From contig JBBDIK010000005.1 of NCBI GenBank assembly GCA_040880465.1, positions 62,001-126,000 on the forward strand: DNA of 64,000 nucleotides, written 5' to 3'. This DNA is from JBBDIK01 sp040880465 (GTDB lineage: Bacteria; Actinomycetota; UBA4738; JBBDHU01). Position 1 is the first letter of the stretch; every line of letters begins with the position of its first letter. The translations under genes were made by a program, and so were the position numbers. Shown here piece after piece: positions 52,172-60,830 of this stretch. Below the pieces are notes generated by a model. That model made no database searches. It saw nothing but the letters and a program-made list of their open reading frames with translations, and was not told where the DNA came from.

Positions 52172-53437
52172 TTAGTACGAACTCGTCGGCCAGGCGTTCC
52201 TCCACGCCTGGTCGGTGGCGGGATCCAGGCCCAGCAGCATCGACCCGGTCTCCAGATCCTCGGGCTGCGCGATCGCGTTCATCAGCGCCGGCGGCACCAG
52301 CTTGCCCCACTTCGACGCCGCGAGATCCTCGCGTCCGGCTCCCTCGAGTGGCGGCTGGTAGCCGTTCCACGCGAAGTTGTTCATCGCCACCTCGTAGTCG
52401 AGCAGGTGGTTGAGGAACAGGTGGGCGAGGACCGGGTTCTTCCCTTGTGTGGGGATCGCCATGAGGTCGACGCCGATCACCCCGCGGCCATCCTCGGGCC
52501 ACCAGTAGCGCAGGTGCTTGAAGTCGTCCCCGCCCTCTTTCGCGTAGTAGACCCCGTAGATCATGTCGCCGGACCAAGCCTGATGGACCGCGAACTCGCC
52601 CTCGGGGAGACCTTCGTACGCGCCCTCGTAGCTCATCCTCGCCCCGGACACCTCGACCATCTCCGTCAAGCTCGCGCGCGCGCGGTCGAGGACCGCAGGA
52701 TCGGCGGTGCCCAGATCGGCGTTGCCGTCGTGGAGCAGGGCCATCCCCAGGACCTCGCGGTAGTCGTCGTAGAGGCCGACCTTGCCCATGAGCTCCGGAT
52801 CCCAGAACACGTCGTACGGGTTGTCCAGCCGATCGGGCGCATGAGACCGCGGAACCAAGTCGCTCCGCCAGCCGATCCCGGTCGTGAAGACGGTGTACGG
52901 CGTCGAGTAGCGCAAGCCGACGTCGTAGGCGGGACCGTCCGGAGGCTGGAGCTGCGGCCAGAGGTTCTTGATGTTCGGTAGGTAGTCGTGGTTGAGCGGC
53001 GCGAGCACGTTCGTTGTCGCAAGGCGCCCCAGCGTGTCGATCGTCGGGAAGAACACGTCGAAGTCGGAGCCATCCCGAGTGATCGTGTCGATCGCCTCCT
53101 GGATGTAGCGGAAGCTCTCGGTTTCGACACGAACCCCGAGCTCCCGGTACTTGCGCTCGAAGTCGTCGAGCACCCGTTTCGAGAGGTACTCGCGGTATTG
53201 GTAGATCTTCAGCGTGGCGTCCTTCTCAGGCTCCAGTCCGCTCGGGACCGGCAGGTGGTCATCGTCCATGGGCCAGGTGATGCCGCTCGCACCGGTGGCG
53301 CCTGGCGCAGCGGGCCCGCTACCGGCCGTCGTCGCAGCCCTTGCGCAGGCCGCGAGCAGGGCGCTGGGCAGGGCGATCCCCGCGGCCATCGCTGCTGAAG
53401 CCCTGAGGAACTTACGCCGGTCGAAGAGGTGGGTCAT
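52172..53437 (-). CDS. spermidine/putrescine-type ABC transporter substrate-binding lipoprotein (PotD-like, copy 3)
   Basis: A 421-residue binding protein with a Tat-type motif, FDRRKFLRASA (Arg7-Arg8), and a lipobox LLAAC with Cys31. The mature domain has KIYQYREYLSKRVLDDFERKYRELGVRV in place of the NWEEYI block of copies 1 and 2, and AHLFLNHLLDYEVAMNNFAWNGYQPPL near the C-terminus, quoted in part. The changed binding strands suggest a different amine or cation. It is an orphan: no permease or ATPase is beside it. It is divergent from a cupredoxin lipoprotein gene. ATG at 53437. The N-terminal HPREGG motif of the other two is missing. Confidence 0.83.
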   Translation of the reverse strand: MTHLFDRRKFLRASAAMAAGIALPSALLAACARAATTAGSGPAAPGATGASGITWPMDDDHLPVPSGLEPEKDATLKIYQYREYLSKRVLDDFERKYRELGVRVETESFRYIQEAIDTITRDGSDFDVFFPTIDTLGRLATTNVLAPLNHDYLPNIKNLWPQLQPPDGPAYDVGLRYSTPYTVFTTGIGWRSDLVPRSHAPDRLDNPYDVFWDPELMGKVGLYDDYREVLGMALLHDGNADLGTADPAVLDRARASLTEMVEVSGARMSYEGAYEGLPEGEFAVHQAWSGDMIYGVYYAKEGGDDFKHLRYWWPEDGRGVIGVDLMAIPTQGKNPVLAHLFLNHLLDYEVAMNNFAWNGYQPPLEGAGREDLAASKWGKLVPPALMNAIAQPEDLETGSMLLGLDPATDQAWRNAWPTSSY

Positions 53438-53497
53438 GGGATCGCCCCCATCTTGCGTGATGGGTTCCGGAGCGGCAAGGGAAGGATGAGGCCCGGA

Positions 53498-53534
53498 GAT
53501 GCTGGGTCGGTTGGCCTAGCCGACCCGCAGCATC
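53498..53534. promoter_or_regulatory. long inverted repeat between PotD copy 3 and the cupredoxin gene
   Basis: GATGCTGGGTCGG (53498-53510) and the complement of CCGACCCGCAGCATC (53520-53534) form a stem of about 13 pairs with a small mismatch. It lies upstream of both divergent genes, so it is more likely an operator or leader hairpin than a terminator. Confidence 0.45.
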
Positions 53535-53563
53535 GCGGAGTTAGTCTTGCGGCAGGTGAGCGG

Positions 53564-54052
53564 ATGAAGAAACCTGTGCTGATCGCCGGCGTACTCCTCT
53601 TGGGGGTCCTCGCAACGGCCTGCGCCGACGATGGCGCGAACCTGCCGGGTGGCCAGATGCCGGGTGGCCAGATGCCAAGTGGGATGCCGTCGGGCATGAT
53701 GAACGGCGGCGAGATGGATCACGGCGGGGGCTCGTCATCGGCACCGGTCGTCGTTCCCAAGGGCGCTCAGCGCGAGACCGTCCGTGCGGTCGAGTTCGCG
53801 TTCGACCCGGATGCGCTTGCCGTCGAGACCGGTCGGCCGGTCGCCATCACGTTCGAGAACGAGGGGAGCGCCGGGCACGACTACACCGTGCACAACGTGG
53901 ACGGTACTCAGGTCGAAGGGGGTCACGCGTACGCGGACCCCGGTGAGCGAGCCACGCTGGTCGTCACGCTCGCGCCGGGGACGTACCAGGTCTGGTGCAC
54001 CATCGCCGGGCACCGCCAGGCCGGCATGGAGGCGACCATCACCGCGACCTAG
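53564..54052 (+). CDS. cupredoxin-domain lipoprotein
   Basis: A 162-residue exported protein. A lipobox LATAC puts the anchor at Cys20. Residues 28-56 are a Met- and Gly-rich linker with a GGQMP/PSGM pattern and one His, which may bind Cu(I). The cupredoxin fold follows, with a complete type-I copper set: His105 in GHDYT, Cys145, His150 and Met155 in WCTIAGHRQAGM. Such proteins carry single electrons or bind copper at the cell surface. The ATG at 53564 has AGGTGA upstream. Its stop overlaps the end of the convergent AsnC gene by four bases. Confidence 0.85.
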   Translation: MKKPVLIAGVLLLGVLATACADDGANLPGGQMPGGQMPSGMPSGMMNGGEMDHGGGSSSAPVVVPKGAQRETVRAVEFAFDPDALAVETGRPVAITFENEGSAGHDYTVHNVDGTQVEGGHAYADPGERATLVVTLAPGTYQVWCTIAGHRQAGMEATITAT

Positions 54053-54558
54053 CGTTTCCGGGGGTCGATCTTGGCGTAACGGTATTGGGGTTCGGCGGGT
54101 TCAACGGTGAGCGCCGTGTACCGCCACTCGTCCTTCTCGATCTTGAGGACCGTCATGGTCTCGACGTGCGAGACCCCGGGCGTCTTGCGGATCTCCTGCA
54201 GCAGCCGCATCAGGTCGTCGTTGTTGCGGCACACGATCTCGCACATCGCGTCGAATGTCCCCGTGCACACCACGATGTAGATGATCTCGGGGATCTGCTT
54301 GATCGCGTCCAGCGCACGCTGCATCGCCGGACCCTGGATCCGGACGCCGACGTACACGTAGACCAGTCCCAGGTCGTTCGGGTCGATGTCGGTGACGAAC
54401 TTGACCATCCGGCTGCGCGTGAGCCGGTTCACCCGCGCCCGCACGGTCGCCTCGGAGACGCTGACCTCCTTGGCGATCTGCGTGAAGGGCATGCGGCCAT
54501 CCACCTGGAGCAGCTCCAGGATCTTCACGTCCAGTGCGTCGAGGAGTGGTTTCGCCAT
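54049..54558 (-). CDS. Lrp/AsnC family transcriptional regulator
   Basis: A 169-residue protein: N-terminal helix-turn-helix (LDALDVKILELLQVDGRMPFTQIAKEVSVSEATVRARVNRL, quoted in part), then a RAM-type ligand domain (YIVVCTGTFDAMCEIVCRNNDDL). Such regulators sense amino acids or related metabolites. The ATG at 54558 is chosen because it sets the helix-turn-helix at the usual distance; an open frame reaches further upstream but into the divergent promoter region. It is divergent from the Rieske oxygenase gene, which it probably controls. Confidence 0.85.
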   Translation of the reverse strand: MAKPLLDALDVKILELLQVDGRMPFTQIAKEVSVSEATVRARVNRLTRSRMVKFVTDIDPNDLGLVYVYVGVRIQGPAMQRALDAIKQIPEIIYIVVCTGTFDAMCEIVCRNNDDLMRLLQEIRKTPGVSHVETMTVLKIEKDEWRYTALTVEPAEPQYRYAKIDPRKR

Positions 54559-54567
54559 CGATTTCCC

Positions 54568-54582
54568 GATTCTCGCAGAATC
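54568..54582. promoter_or_regulatory. palindrome upstream of AsnC (candidate autoregulatory site)
   Basis: GATTCT-CGC-AGAATC is an exact 6-3-6 palindrome, ten bases before the AsnC start and in the region shared with the divergent oxygenase. Its length and place suit Lrp/AsnC binding. TATAAG (54622-54627) is a possible -10 for the oxygenase gene. Confidence 0.5.
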
Positions 54583-54685
54583 CGATGTCAGAAACCACGA
54601 ATCCCGTAGGAAAAGCACCCCTATAAGTATCGCGACTCGTAGCATCCGCGGGCTACGCTTGGGCCCACCAAGGAGAGAGGGCACG

Positions 54686-55897
54686 ATGAGCGCCGACCCG
54701 AAGGAACTCGAGAGCCCCGTCGACTACGGCTGGGAGCCCAAGCCCACGCTGGGCGGTGGGTCCTACCACCTGCCCGAGGCCTGGGAGGCCGAGCGGGAGC
54801 GGATCTTCGCCGCCGACTGGTTCTGTGTCGGGCGTGAGGAGGAGGTTCCCGAGGTCGGGGACATGCTCGTGCGTCCGGTCGCGGAGGAGACCGTCATCGT
54901 GACGCGTGCCAAGGACGGCGAGCTGCGCGCGTTCTTCAATGTCTGCAGCCATCGCGGGACGCGCCTCTGCGACGAGGGTCAGAGCCACGCGAAGTCCAAC
55001 GTCATCAAGTGTCCGTACCACGCGTGGACCTACACCCTTGAAGGCGAGTGCGTCGGCACGCCGAACGTCCACGAGGACGAAGGGTTCGATCGTTCGACCG
55101 TTCCGCTGACGCGCATGCTGGTCGACACGTGGGCAGGGTTCATCTTCATCAGCATGGCCGAAGACCCGATGCCGTTGCGTGAGTCGTTCACGCGGAACTT
55201 CGATGGGAACCTGACACAGTTCGAGCGCTACGGGATGCAGGACCTGCGGATCGGCCTGCAGATCGTCTACGAGGTCGAGGCGAACTGGAAGATCATCGTC
55301 GAGAACTTCAACGAGTGCCTGCACTGTCCGAGCGTTCACCCCGAGCTGGTGCAGAAGGTGCCGCTGTTCCGCAAGGGCAAGGTCGAGGACGACCAGGGCT
55401 GGACCGGTGCCGAGTTGATCGAGGGCGCGACGACGCTGACGGCGACGGGCGAGAGCAACCGCTCGGCGCTGCCCGGACTCGAGGCCCGCGATATCGGGGC
55501 GTACTTCGGCATCACGCAGTTCCCGAACCTGATGTTCAACATGCACACCGACTGCGTCATGGTCTACCGGCTCGAGCCGTCGGGCCCAACCCACACCCGG
55601 ATCGTGAGTGACTTCCTGTTCCGGTCAGAGGCCATCGAGGACCCAGACTTCAACCCGCGCGACATCGGGGACTTCTGGGACCTGGTGAGCATGCAGGACT
55701 GGGCTGTGTGCGCGCGCGCGCAGACGGGCGTCCGTTCCCGCGCGTACGCGAACGGCGGGGTCTATCCCTTCAACGACCGGTACGTCTGGGAGTTCAACCG
55801 TCAGTATCAGGAGAAGATGGCGACCGGGTACCCGATCGACGACCCGAAGAAGGAACGACCCCGCGCCGATCCCGGTAGCCCGCTCGAGCCTAGCTAA
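54686..55897 (+). CDS. Rieske non-haem iron oxygenase, alpha subunit (quaternary-amine monooxygenase-like)
   Basis: A 403-residue protein. The Rieske [2Fe-2S] ligands are Cys87, His89, Cys109 and His112. The mononuclear iron site is in VENFNECLHCPSVHPEL with His213 and His218, and the residue that links the two centres is Glu210, not the usual Asp, as is known for carnitine, choline and glycine-betaine oxygenases of this group. That makes an N-methyl or trimethylammonium substrate the best guess. The reductase partner is not in the window. The ATG at 54686 has AAGGAGAG upstream; the open frame before it is not credible. Divergent from AsnC and convergent with a TetR gene (8-base overlap). Confidence 0.85.
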   Translation: MSADPKELESPVDYGWEPKPTLGGGSYHLPEAWEAERERIFAADWFCVGREEEVPEVGDMLVRPVAEETVIVTRAKDGELRAFFNVCSHRGTRLCDEGQSHAKSNVIKCPYHAWTYTLEGECVGTPNVHEDEGFDRSTVPLTRMLVDTWAGFIFISMAEDPMPLRESFTRNFDGNLTQFERYGMQDLRIGLQIVYEVEANWKIIVENFNECLHCPSVHPELVQKVPLFRKGKVEDDQGWTGAELIEGATTLTATGESNRSALPGLEARDIGAYFGITQFPNLMFNMHTDCVMVYRLEPSGPTHTRIVSDFLFRSEAIEDPDFNPRDIGDFWDLVSMQDWAVCARAQTGVRSRAYANGGVYPFNDRYVWEFNRQYQEKMATGYPIDDPKKERPRADPGSPLEPS

Positions 55898-56465
55898 GCT
55901 CGCGGTCGGTCGCGTCCAGGGCGATCCGCAGCGCGTTGGAACGCGGGTACGAGGGCGAACCGGAGTAGACCTGCGTCGCGAGTCCCTCCCAGAGCAGCGA
56001 GATCCGCTCGACCGCCCCGTCGGCGTCGTCCGTGCTGAAGATTCCCGACGCCGTTCCGTAGCGGATGATGTCCGCGAGATCGTCGACCCATTCCTGTTCG
56101 AGGGCGTCGATGGCCTTGAGCGTGTCGGGGTCATCGGGAGCTAGCCGCGTGACCTCCATCCACAGAGCCCAGCGAGGGTCGCGCCGTTCGTCCGGCAGGA
56201 ACAGGTCGGCGAGCTTGCGGAGTTTCTTCCAAGGGTCCTTGATCTTCGCCAGCGTCGCGCGGCGGCGTTCGGTCAACTCCGCTTCGCTCCAGGCCAGCGT
56301 CTCAACCAGGATGCCGTCCCGAGAACCGAAGTAGTAGAGGACGTGGCCGGCGCTCATGCCGGCGAGTTCGCCGATGGCGCGCAGCGTCGTTTCCTCGAGT
56401 CCGCGTTCGGCGATCAGTTCCATCGCGGCACGGCAAACCGCGGCGCGGCGTTCCTCCTCCGGCAC
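55890..56465 (-). CDS. TetR family transcriptional regulator
   Basis: A 191-residue repressor with the N-terminal helix-turn-helix (AAVCRAAMELIAERGLEETTLRAIGELAGMSAGHVLYYF, quoted in part) and a C-terminal ligand-binding half with RWALWMEVTRLAPDDP. The start is a GTG at 56465 with GGAGG four bases upstream. It is the last gene of a minus-strand run with an FAD oxidoreductase and a threonine-dehydratase-like gene; the palindrome at 59.0 kb in front of that run is its likely site. Confidence 0.86.
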   Translation of the reverse strand: MPEEERRAAVCRAAMELIAERGLEETTLRAIGELAGMSAGHVLYYFGSRDGILVETLAWSEAELTERRRATLAKIKDPWKKLRKLADLFLPDERRDPRWALWMEVTRLAPDDPDTLKAIDALEQEWVDDLADIIRYGTASGIFSTDDADGAVERISLLWEGLATQVYSGSPSYPRSNALRIALDATDRELS

Positions 56466-56480
56466 CCTCGCCTCCTTCCG

Positions 56481-57476
56481 CTACCCGTCCATGAGTACTT
56501 CGGCCAGGACCGTGAGCGGGATCCGGGCGCCGCTCAGTACGAGCACCACCGTGCGTCCGGCGAAACGGTCCCGTTCGCGGAGCAGCGAGGCGACGGACAA
56601 GGCGCCCGCGCCCTCGACCAGCACGGATTGATATCCGATGACGGTTCGGATGGCAGCGGCGATCTCGGCTTCGCTCACCAGGATCCAGCCGTCCACCCAG
56701 TCCCGGCACATCGGGAACGTGATCGAACCCACCTCGGCCCATCCGACGGTGGCGTCCGAGAGTGACGGCGTCCACGGGATCTCGCGGAGTTCGCCGACCG
56801 CGACCGACTCGGAGATCACGGGCGAGTTCTCGGGCAGGCATCCGGTGACGCGGACGCCTGGATCGCGTGCTTTCAGGAATCCCGCCAGGCCGGCGATCAG
56901 ACCGCCGCCGCCGACCGGCACCAGCACGTCGTCGAAGGAGTCGAGCTGACGCAGCAACTCGGCCGCGATCGTTCCCTGCCCCGCCACGACATCGGAGTCG
57001 TTGTAGGGCGAGATGTACACGCGCCCGCTCGCCTCCGCATCGCTCCGGGCCGCCGTCTCGACCGCCAAGGTTTCGGCGTCGAGGACCCGCAGCCGCGCGC
57101 CGCGCGCTTCCAGCTGGTCGAGCTTCGCCCGTGAGGTCGAGGATGCGACGAAGATCTCGCCGTCGATGCCGAGCAACGTCATCGCGTGTGCCATCGCATT
57201 CCCGTGGTTGCCGGTCGATGCCGTCACCACCCCGCGCGCACGATCTTCATCGCTCAGCGAGAGCAGCGCGTTGAATGCTCCGCGCGCCTTGAACGTGTTG
57301 GTCACCTGCAGGTTCTCCATCTTCAGGTAGACCTCGCAGCCCGCCTCGCGGGAGAGGAACGGGGAGCGCTCCAGTGGGGTCTCGCGCACGTACGGGCGGA
57401 TGCGCGCGTCGGCCGCATCGACCGCCGCGGCGACCGCCTGGGGGGTCGGGTCGCCGGCCGCACTGCTCGGGGTCAT
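56481..57476 (-). CDS. threonine/serine dehydratase-like pyridoxal-phosphate enzyme
   Basis: A 331-residue fold-type-II PLP enzyme. The cofactor lysine is Lys63 in NTFKARGAFNA and the phosphate loop is VGGGGLIAG. It has no C-terminal ACT domain, so it is like the catabolic (TdcB), serine-racemase or hydroxy-aspartate members rather than IlvA. Reactions in the group include loss of water and ammonia from serine or threonine. It starts five bases past the end of the FAD oxidoreductase gene; the open frame upstream is in another gene. The pairing with an amine-oxidising flavoprotein suggests breakdown of a beta-hydroxy amino acid made there (inference). Confidence 0.85.
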   Translation of the reverse strand: MTPSSAAGDPTPQAVAAAVDAADARIRPYVRETPLERSPFLSREAGCEVYLKMENLQVTNTFKARGAFNALLSLSDEDRARGVVTASTGNHGNAMAHAMTLLGIDGEIFVASSTSRAKLDQLEARGARLRVLDAETLAVETAARSDAEASGRVYISPYNDSDVVAGQGTIAAELLRQLDSFDDVLVPVGGGGLIAGLAGFLKARDPGVRVTGCLPENSPVISESVAVGELREIPWTPSLSDATVGWAEVGSITFPMCRDWVDGWILVSEAEIAAAIRTVIGYQSVLVEGAGALSVASLLRERDRFAGRTVVLVLSGARIPLTVLAEVLMDG

Positions 57477-57481
57477 CAGGA

Positions 57482-58897
57482 TCAGTGGCCGATGTTGTAG
57501 CCGAACTTCCGCGGGAGCGTCGTGATCGCTCGCAGGAGCGGGTTGGGTCGCCGGCCGAAGTCGTTCGCGTCGTCGGTCCGCACGATGGCCTCGTGCGCCA
57601 CGAACGCGCCGACCGACAGGAACGGTTCGACCGGGAACTTCTTCGGCCGGTAACCGACCAACGGGAGCCGGGTGTATTCGTCGTCGGTGCCGAGGACCAA
57701 GCCCGCCAGGATCTTGCCGCCCATGTGGCACGGTCCGACGCCGCCACCCGTGAACCCGAGTCCGTAGTGGACGTTGCCCTGGACCAGCGACCCGAAGAAG
57801 GGGACGTGGTAGCCCGAGACGTCGATAGGTCCGCCCCACGCGGCCTCGATCGGCACATCCTTGAAGTTCGGGAACATGCGATGCAGGTCGCGGACGAGGT
57901 TCCGGACCGAGGCCTCGTCGTAGTGGAGCCGGTGGCCCATGCCGGTTCCGAGCCCGGCGCGCGAGGATGCTGCGCCGAACGCGATCCTTCCGTCGGGGGT
58001 CGTCCGCAGGTAGTGCAGCGAGGATCGGAGGTCGTAGATGCCCTGGCCGCCCGTCCAACCGATCTCCTCGAGGCGATCGGGCGCCGGCGCCGTCAGCGCG
58101 ATGTAGCTCGCACGCGGGAGGATCGTGCGGTGGAACTGCTTCCATTGCCGAGCCCACGCGTTGATCCCGAGGACGGCCTGCGCCGCGCGCACCGATCCTC
58201 CCGGCGTTTCGGCGGCGGCAGGCGGTCCTTCCGTGAAGCGTCGGACCGGGGTCTGTTCGTAGATGCGAACCCCCTGTTCGAGCAGCACCCGCCGGATTCC
58301 TCGCGCGAGCCGTGCCGGCTGCACCATCCCGACGTGGGTCAGCAGGTAGCCCTCCCGGAACACCGGCGAGCGGCAGATGCCGTCCATCTCTTCGTGCGTG
58401 ATCTCTCGGGCATGACCGTCGGCGACACCGAGTCGCTGCATCGTCCCCATCCAGTCGCGCCAGAGACCGTCCTGGGCGGGGGAGCAGGACACCCCCATGT
58501 GGTCGGCCGGTTCCCACCACGCGTCGATGCCGTGCTCGTCGCACCAGGGGCCGATCTCGTCCATCGAACGCTCGGAGATCTGGGCCGTCTCGATGGCGGC
58601 CTCCTCCCCGAACAGGCCGATGAGCGCATCGATGTCCTCCCAGAGGTCGTTCGCGAAACCGCCGTTGCGTCCGCTGGGCCCTCCTCCGCAGATGTCCTGC
58701 TCGAGCAGGACGATGTCCAGGTCAGGCTTGGCACGCTTCAGTGCGTGCGCCGTCCACATGCCGGTGTAGCCGCCGCCCACGATCAGGACGTCGGCTTCCG
58801 TATCGCCTGCGAGTGCGGGCGCGGGCGCACCGGGGTCGTCGGTGAGCGCCTCAGTGAGCCACCAACTGCGCGGTGGTACTCCGGCGTGTGCGGGCAT
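57482..58897 (-). CDS. FAD-dependent oxidoreductase, DadA/PuuB-like (D-amino acid or gamma-glutamyl-amine type)
   Basis: A 471-residue flavoprotein of the DAO family. The FAD motif ADVLIVGGGYTGMWTA is at about residues 36-50, followed by GGGPSGRNGGFAN, and the C-terminal block is YGLGFTGGGVGPCHMGG. Relatives oxidise D-amino acids, sarcosine, or gamma-glutamylputrescine (PuuB). The ATG at 58897 has GAGGGAGGGG upstream, so the 16 residues before it in frame are not used. It heads the operon with the dehydratase-like and TetR genes. Confidence 0.85.
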   Translation of the reverse strand: MPAHAGVPPRSWWLTEALTDDPGAPAPALAGDTEADVLIVGGGYTGMWTAHALKRAKPDLDIVLLEQDICGGGPSGRNGGFANDLWEDIDALIGLFGEEAAIETAQISERSMDEIGPWCDEHGIDAWWEPADHMGVSCSPAQDGLWRDWMGTMQRLGVADGHAREITHEEMDGICRSPVFREGYLLTHVGMVQPARLARGIRRVLLEQGVRIYEQTPVRRFTEGPPAAAETPGGSVRAAQAVLGINAWARQWKQFHRTILPRASYIALTAPAPDRLEEIGWTGGQGIYDLRSSLHYLRTTPDGRIAFGAASSRAGLGTGMGHRLHYDEASVRNLVRDLHRMFPNFKDVPIEAAWGGPIDVSGYHVPFFGSLVQGNVHYGLGFTGGGVGPCHMGGKILAGLVLGTDDEYTRLPLVGYRPKKFPVEPFLSVGAFVAHEAIVRTDDANDFGRRPNPLLRAITTLPRKFGYNIGH

Positions 58898-58999
58898 CCC
58901 GGCCCCTCCCTCGGGCCTGTCCGTCGGTTGTCGCGTCGTGTGCATATCTCTCGATGTGCGGGTCGATGGGAATCCCGGGCAACGGCGCCGGTCCCGTGG

Positions 59000-59016
59000 T
59001 TAGAACATCGTTCTAA
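59000..59016. promoter_or_regulatory. TetR-type operator upstream of the DadA/PuuB-like operon
   Basis: TTAGAAC-ATC-GTTCTAA is an exact 7-3-7 palindrome. It stands about 100 bases before the FAD oxidoreductase start and 135 before ilvD on the other strand, and resembles known TetR sites. The TetR gene at 55.9 kb is the likely partner. Downstream GGCAAGGC (59041-59048) and GCCTTGCC (59065-59072) form a further leader stem. Confidence 0.6.
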
Positions 59017-59150
59017 TCCTACTCGGGGCCTTCGGAGCCTGGCAAGGCGGCGGCGGGCCGGTCGGCCTTGCCCGTCCCGCCGGTCGCCGTTCGCGCGGGC
59101 ATGCGAGGATATGGGACCCAAGCCACACCGCGTCGAGGAGGTTCCCCGAG

Positions 59151-60830
59151 ATGAGCGAGAAGGACGGCCGGCCACGGAGCTGGGAGGTCACCGAGGGTCC
59201 CGAGCGCGCCCCCGCGCGGGCGATGCTTCGCGCCGTAGGGCTGTCCGACGAGGACATGACCAAGCCACAGGTCGCCGTGGCATCGTCGTGGAACGAGGTC
59301 ACCCCCTGCAACTACCACCTGAACAAGCTGGCGGCGTTCGCCAAGGAGGGCGTCCGCGCCGCGGACGGCGTTCCGATCGAGTTCACGACGATCGCGATGT
59401 CCGACGGGATCGCGATGGGCCACGAGGGGATGCGGGCCTCGCTGGTCTCGCGCGAGGTTATCGCGGACTCGGTGGAAGTCGTCATGCACGCCGAGCGCCT
59501 GGACGGGTTGGTCGGCATCGCCGGGTGCGACAAGAGCGAGCCGGCGATGCTGATGGCTATGGCGCGACTGAACCTTTCGTCGGTGTACCTGTACGGCGGC
59601 ACGATCCTGCCGGGGTCATATCAGGGCAGGGACGTGACGATCCAGGACGTGTTCGAGGCGGTCGGTGCGCACGCCAAGGGAACGATCACCGACGAGGAAC
59701 TGTCCGGCGTCGAGCACGCCGCGTGCCCCGGTGCGGGTTCGTGTGCGGGGATGTACACGGCGAACACGATGGCGGCCGTGGGCGAGGCCATCGGGATGTC
59801 GCTGCCTGGTAGCGCGTCACCCCCGGCCGTCGACTACCGCCGTGAGGTCGCGGCCCGTGAGTCGGGCGAGGCTGCGGTCCGGTGTCTGAAAGAGAACCTC
59901 AAGCCGCGTGACGTCATGACGCGCGAGGCGTTCGAGAACGCGATCGCCGTGACCATGGCACTCGCCGGTTCGACGAACGCCGTCCTTCACCTGCTTGCCA
60001 TGGCCCACGAGGCGAAGGTCGACCTCGAACTCGACGACTTCGATCGCATCGCCCGCAAGGTCCCGCATCTGGTGGACGTGAGGCCTGCCGGCCGGTTCGT
60101 CATGAGCGATCTGGATCGGGTGGGCGGCGTGCAGGTGGTCATGGCCGAGTTGCTCGACGCCGGCTTGCTCCACGGCGACTGCCTCACGATCACCGGCAAG
60201 ACCATCGCCGAGAACCTCGCTGCCTTGAACCCCGCGAAGCCCGACGGCGAGATCGTGCATCCGATGTCCGACCCGATCCATCCATGGGGCGGGACCGTCA
60301 TCCTGCGCGGGTCCCTCGCGCCCGACGGCAGCGTCTGCAAGGCGGCGGGGATGGAGGGCAAGGTTTTCCGCGGACGCGCGCGGCCGTTCGAGTCCGAGGA
60401 GGACGCGTTCCGGGCGGTCCTGCGAGGCGAGGTCGAGAAGGGCGATGTCATCGTGATCCGCAACGAGGGCCCCGTGGGCGCGCCGGGGATGCCCGAGATG
60501 CTGGCGACCACGGCGGCGGTGGCGGGTGCCGGGCTCGGGAAGGACGTCGCGCTCATCACCGACGGGCGTTTCAGCGGCGCCACCAAGGGATTCAGCGTCG
60601 GCCACGTCGCGCCGGAAGCGGTCCTCGGCGGCCCGCTCGCGTTCGTCGCCGAGGGTGACACCATCGTGCTGGACGTCGACGGCCGCACGATCGACCTTGA
60701 GGTCGACGAGGCGGAACTGGCGAAGCGGCGCGAGGGGTGGACGCCCCGGGCGCCGAGGTACGAGACTGGGGTCCTCGCCAAGTACGCCAAGCTCGTCGGT
60801 TCGGCGTCGGAAGGAGCCGTCACCGGATGA
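59151..60830 (+). CDS. ilvD: dihydroxy-acid dehydratase
   Basis: A 559-residue enzyme that removes water from 2,3-dihydroxy-isovalerate and its methyl homologue in valine and isoleucine synthesis. Signatures are NEVTPCNYHLN and the cysteine-bearing IAGCDKSEPAMLMA and CPGAGSCAGMYTANTM blocks that hold the Fe-S cluster, and LITDGRFSGATKGFSVGH near the C-terminus. The ATG at 59151 has GAGGAGG nearby. Its stop overlaps the start of thrC by four bases. Both belong to threonine/branched-chain amino acid synthesis. Confidence 0.94.
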   Translation: MSEKDGRPRSWEVTEGPERAPARAMLRAVGLSDEDMTKPQVAVASSWNEVTPCNYHLNKLAAFAKEGVRAADGVPIEFTTIAMSDGIAMGHEGMRASLVSREVIADSVEVVMHAERLDGLVGIAGCDKSEPAMLMAMARLNLSSVYLYGGTILPGSYQGRDVTIQDVFEAVGAHAKGTITDEELSGVEHAACPGAGSCAGMYTANTMAAVGEAIGMSLPGSASPPAVDYRREVAARESGEAAVRCLKENLKPRDVMTREAFENAIAVTMALAGSTNAVLHLLAMAHEAKVDLELDDFDRIARKVPHLVDVRPAGRFVMSDLDRVGGVQVVMAELLDAGLLHGDCLTITGKTIAENLAALNPAKPDGEIVHPMSDPIHPWGGTVILRGSLAPDGSVCKAAGMEGKVFRGRARPFESEEDAFRAVLRGEVEKGDVIVIRNEGPVGAPGMPEMLATTAAVAGAGLGKDVALITDGRFSGATKGFSVGHVAPEAVLGGPLAFVAEGDTIVLDVDGRTIDLEVDEAELAKRREGWTPRAPRYETGVLAKYAKLVGSASEGAVTG

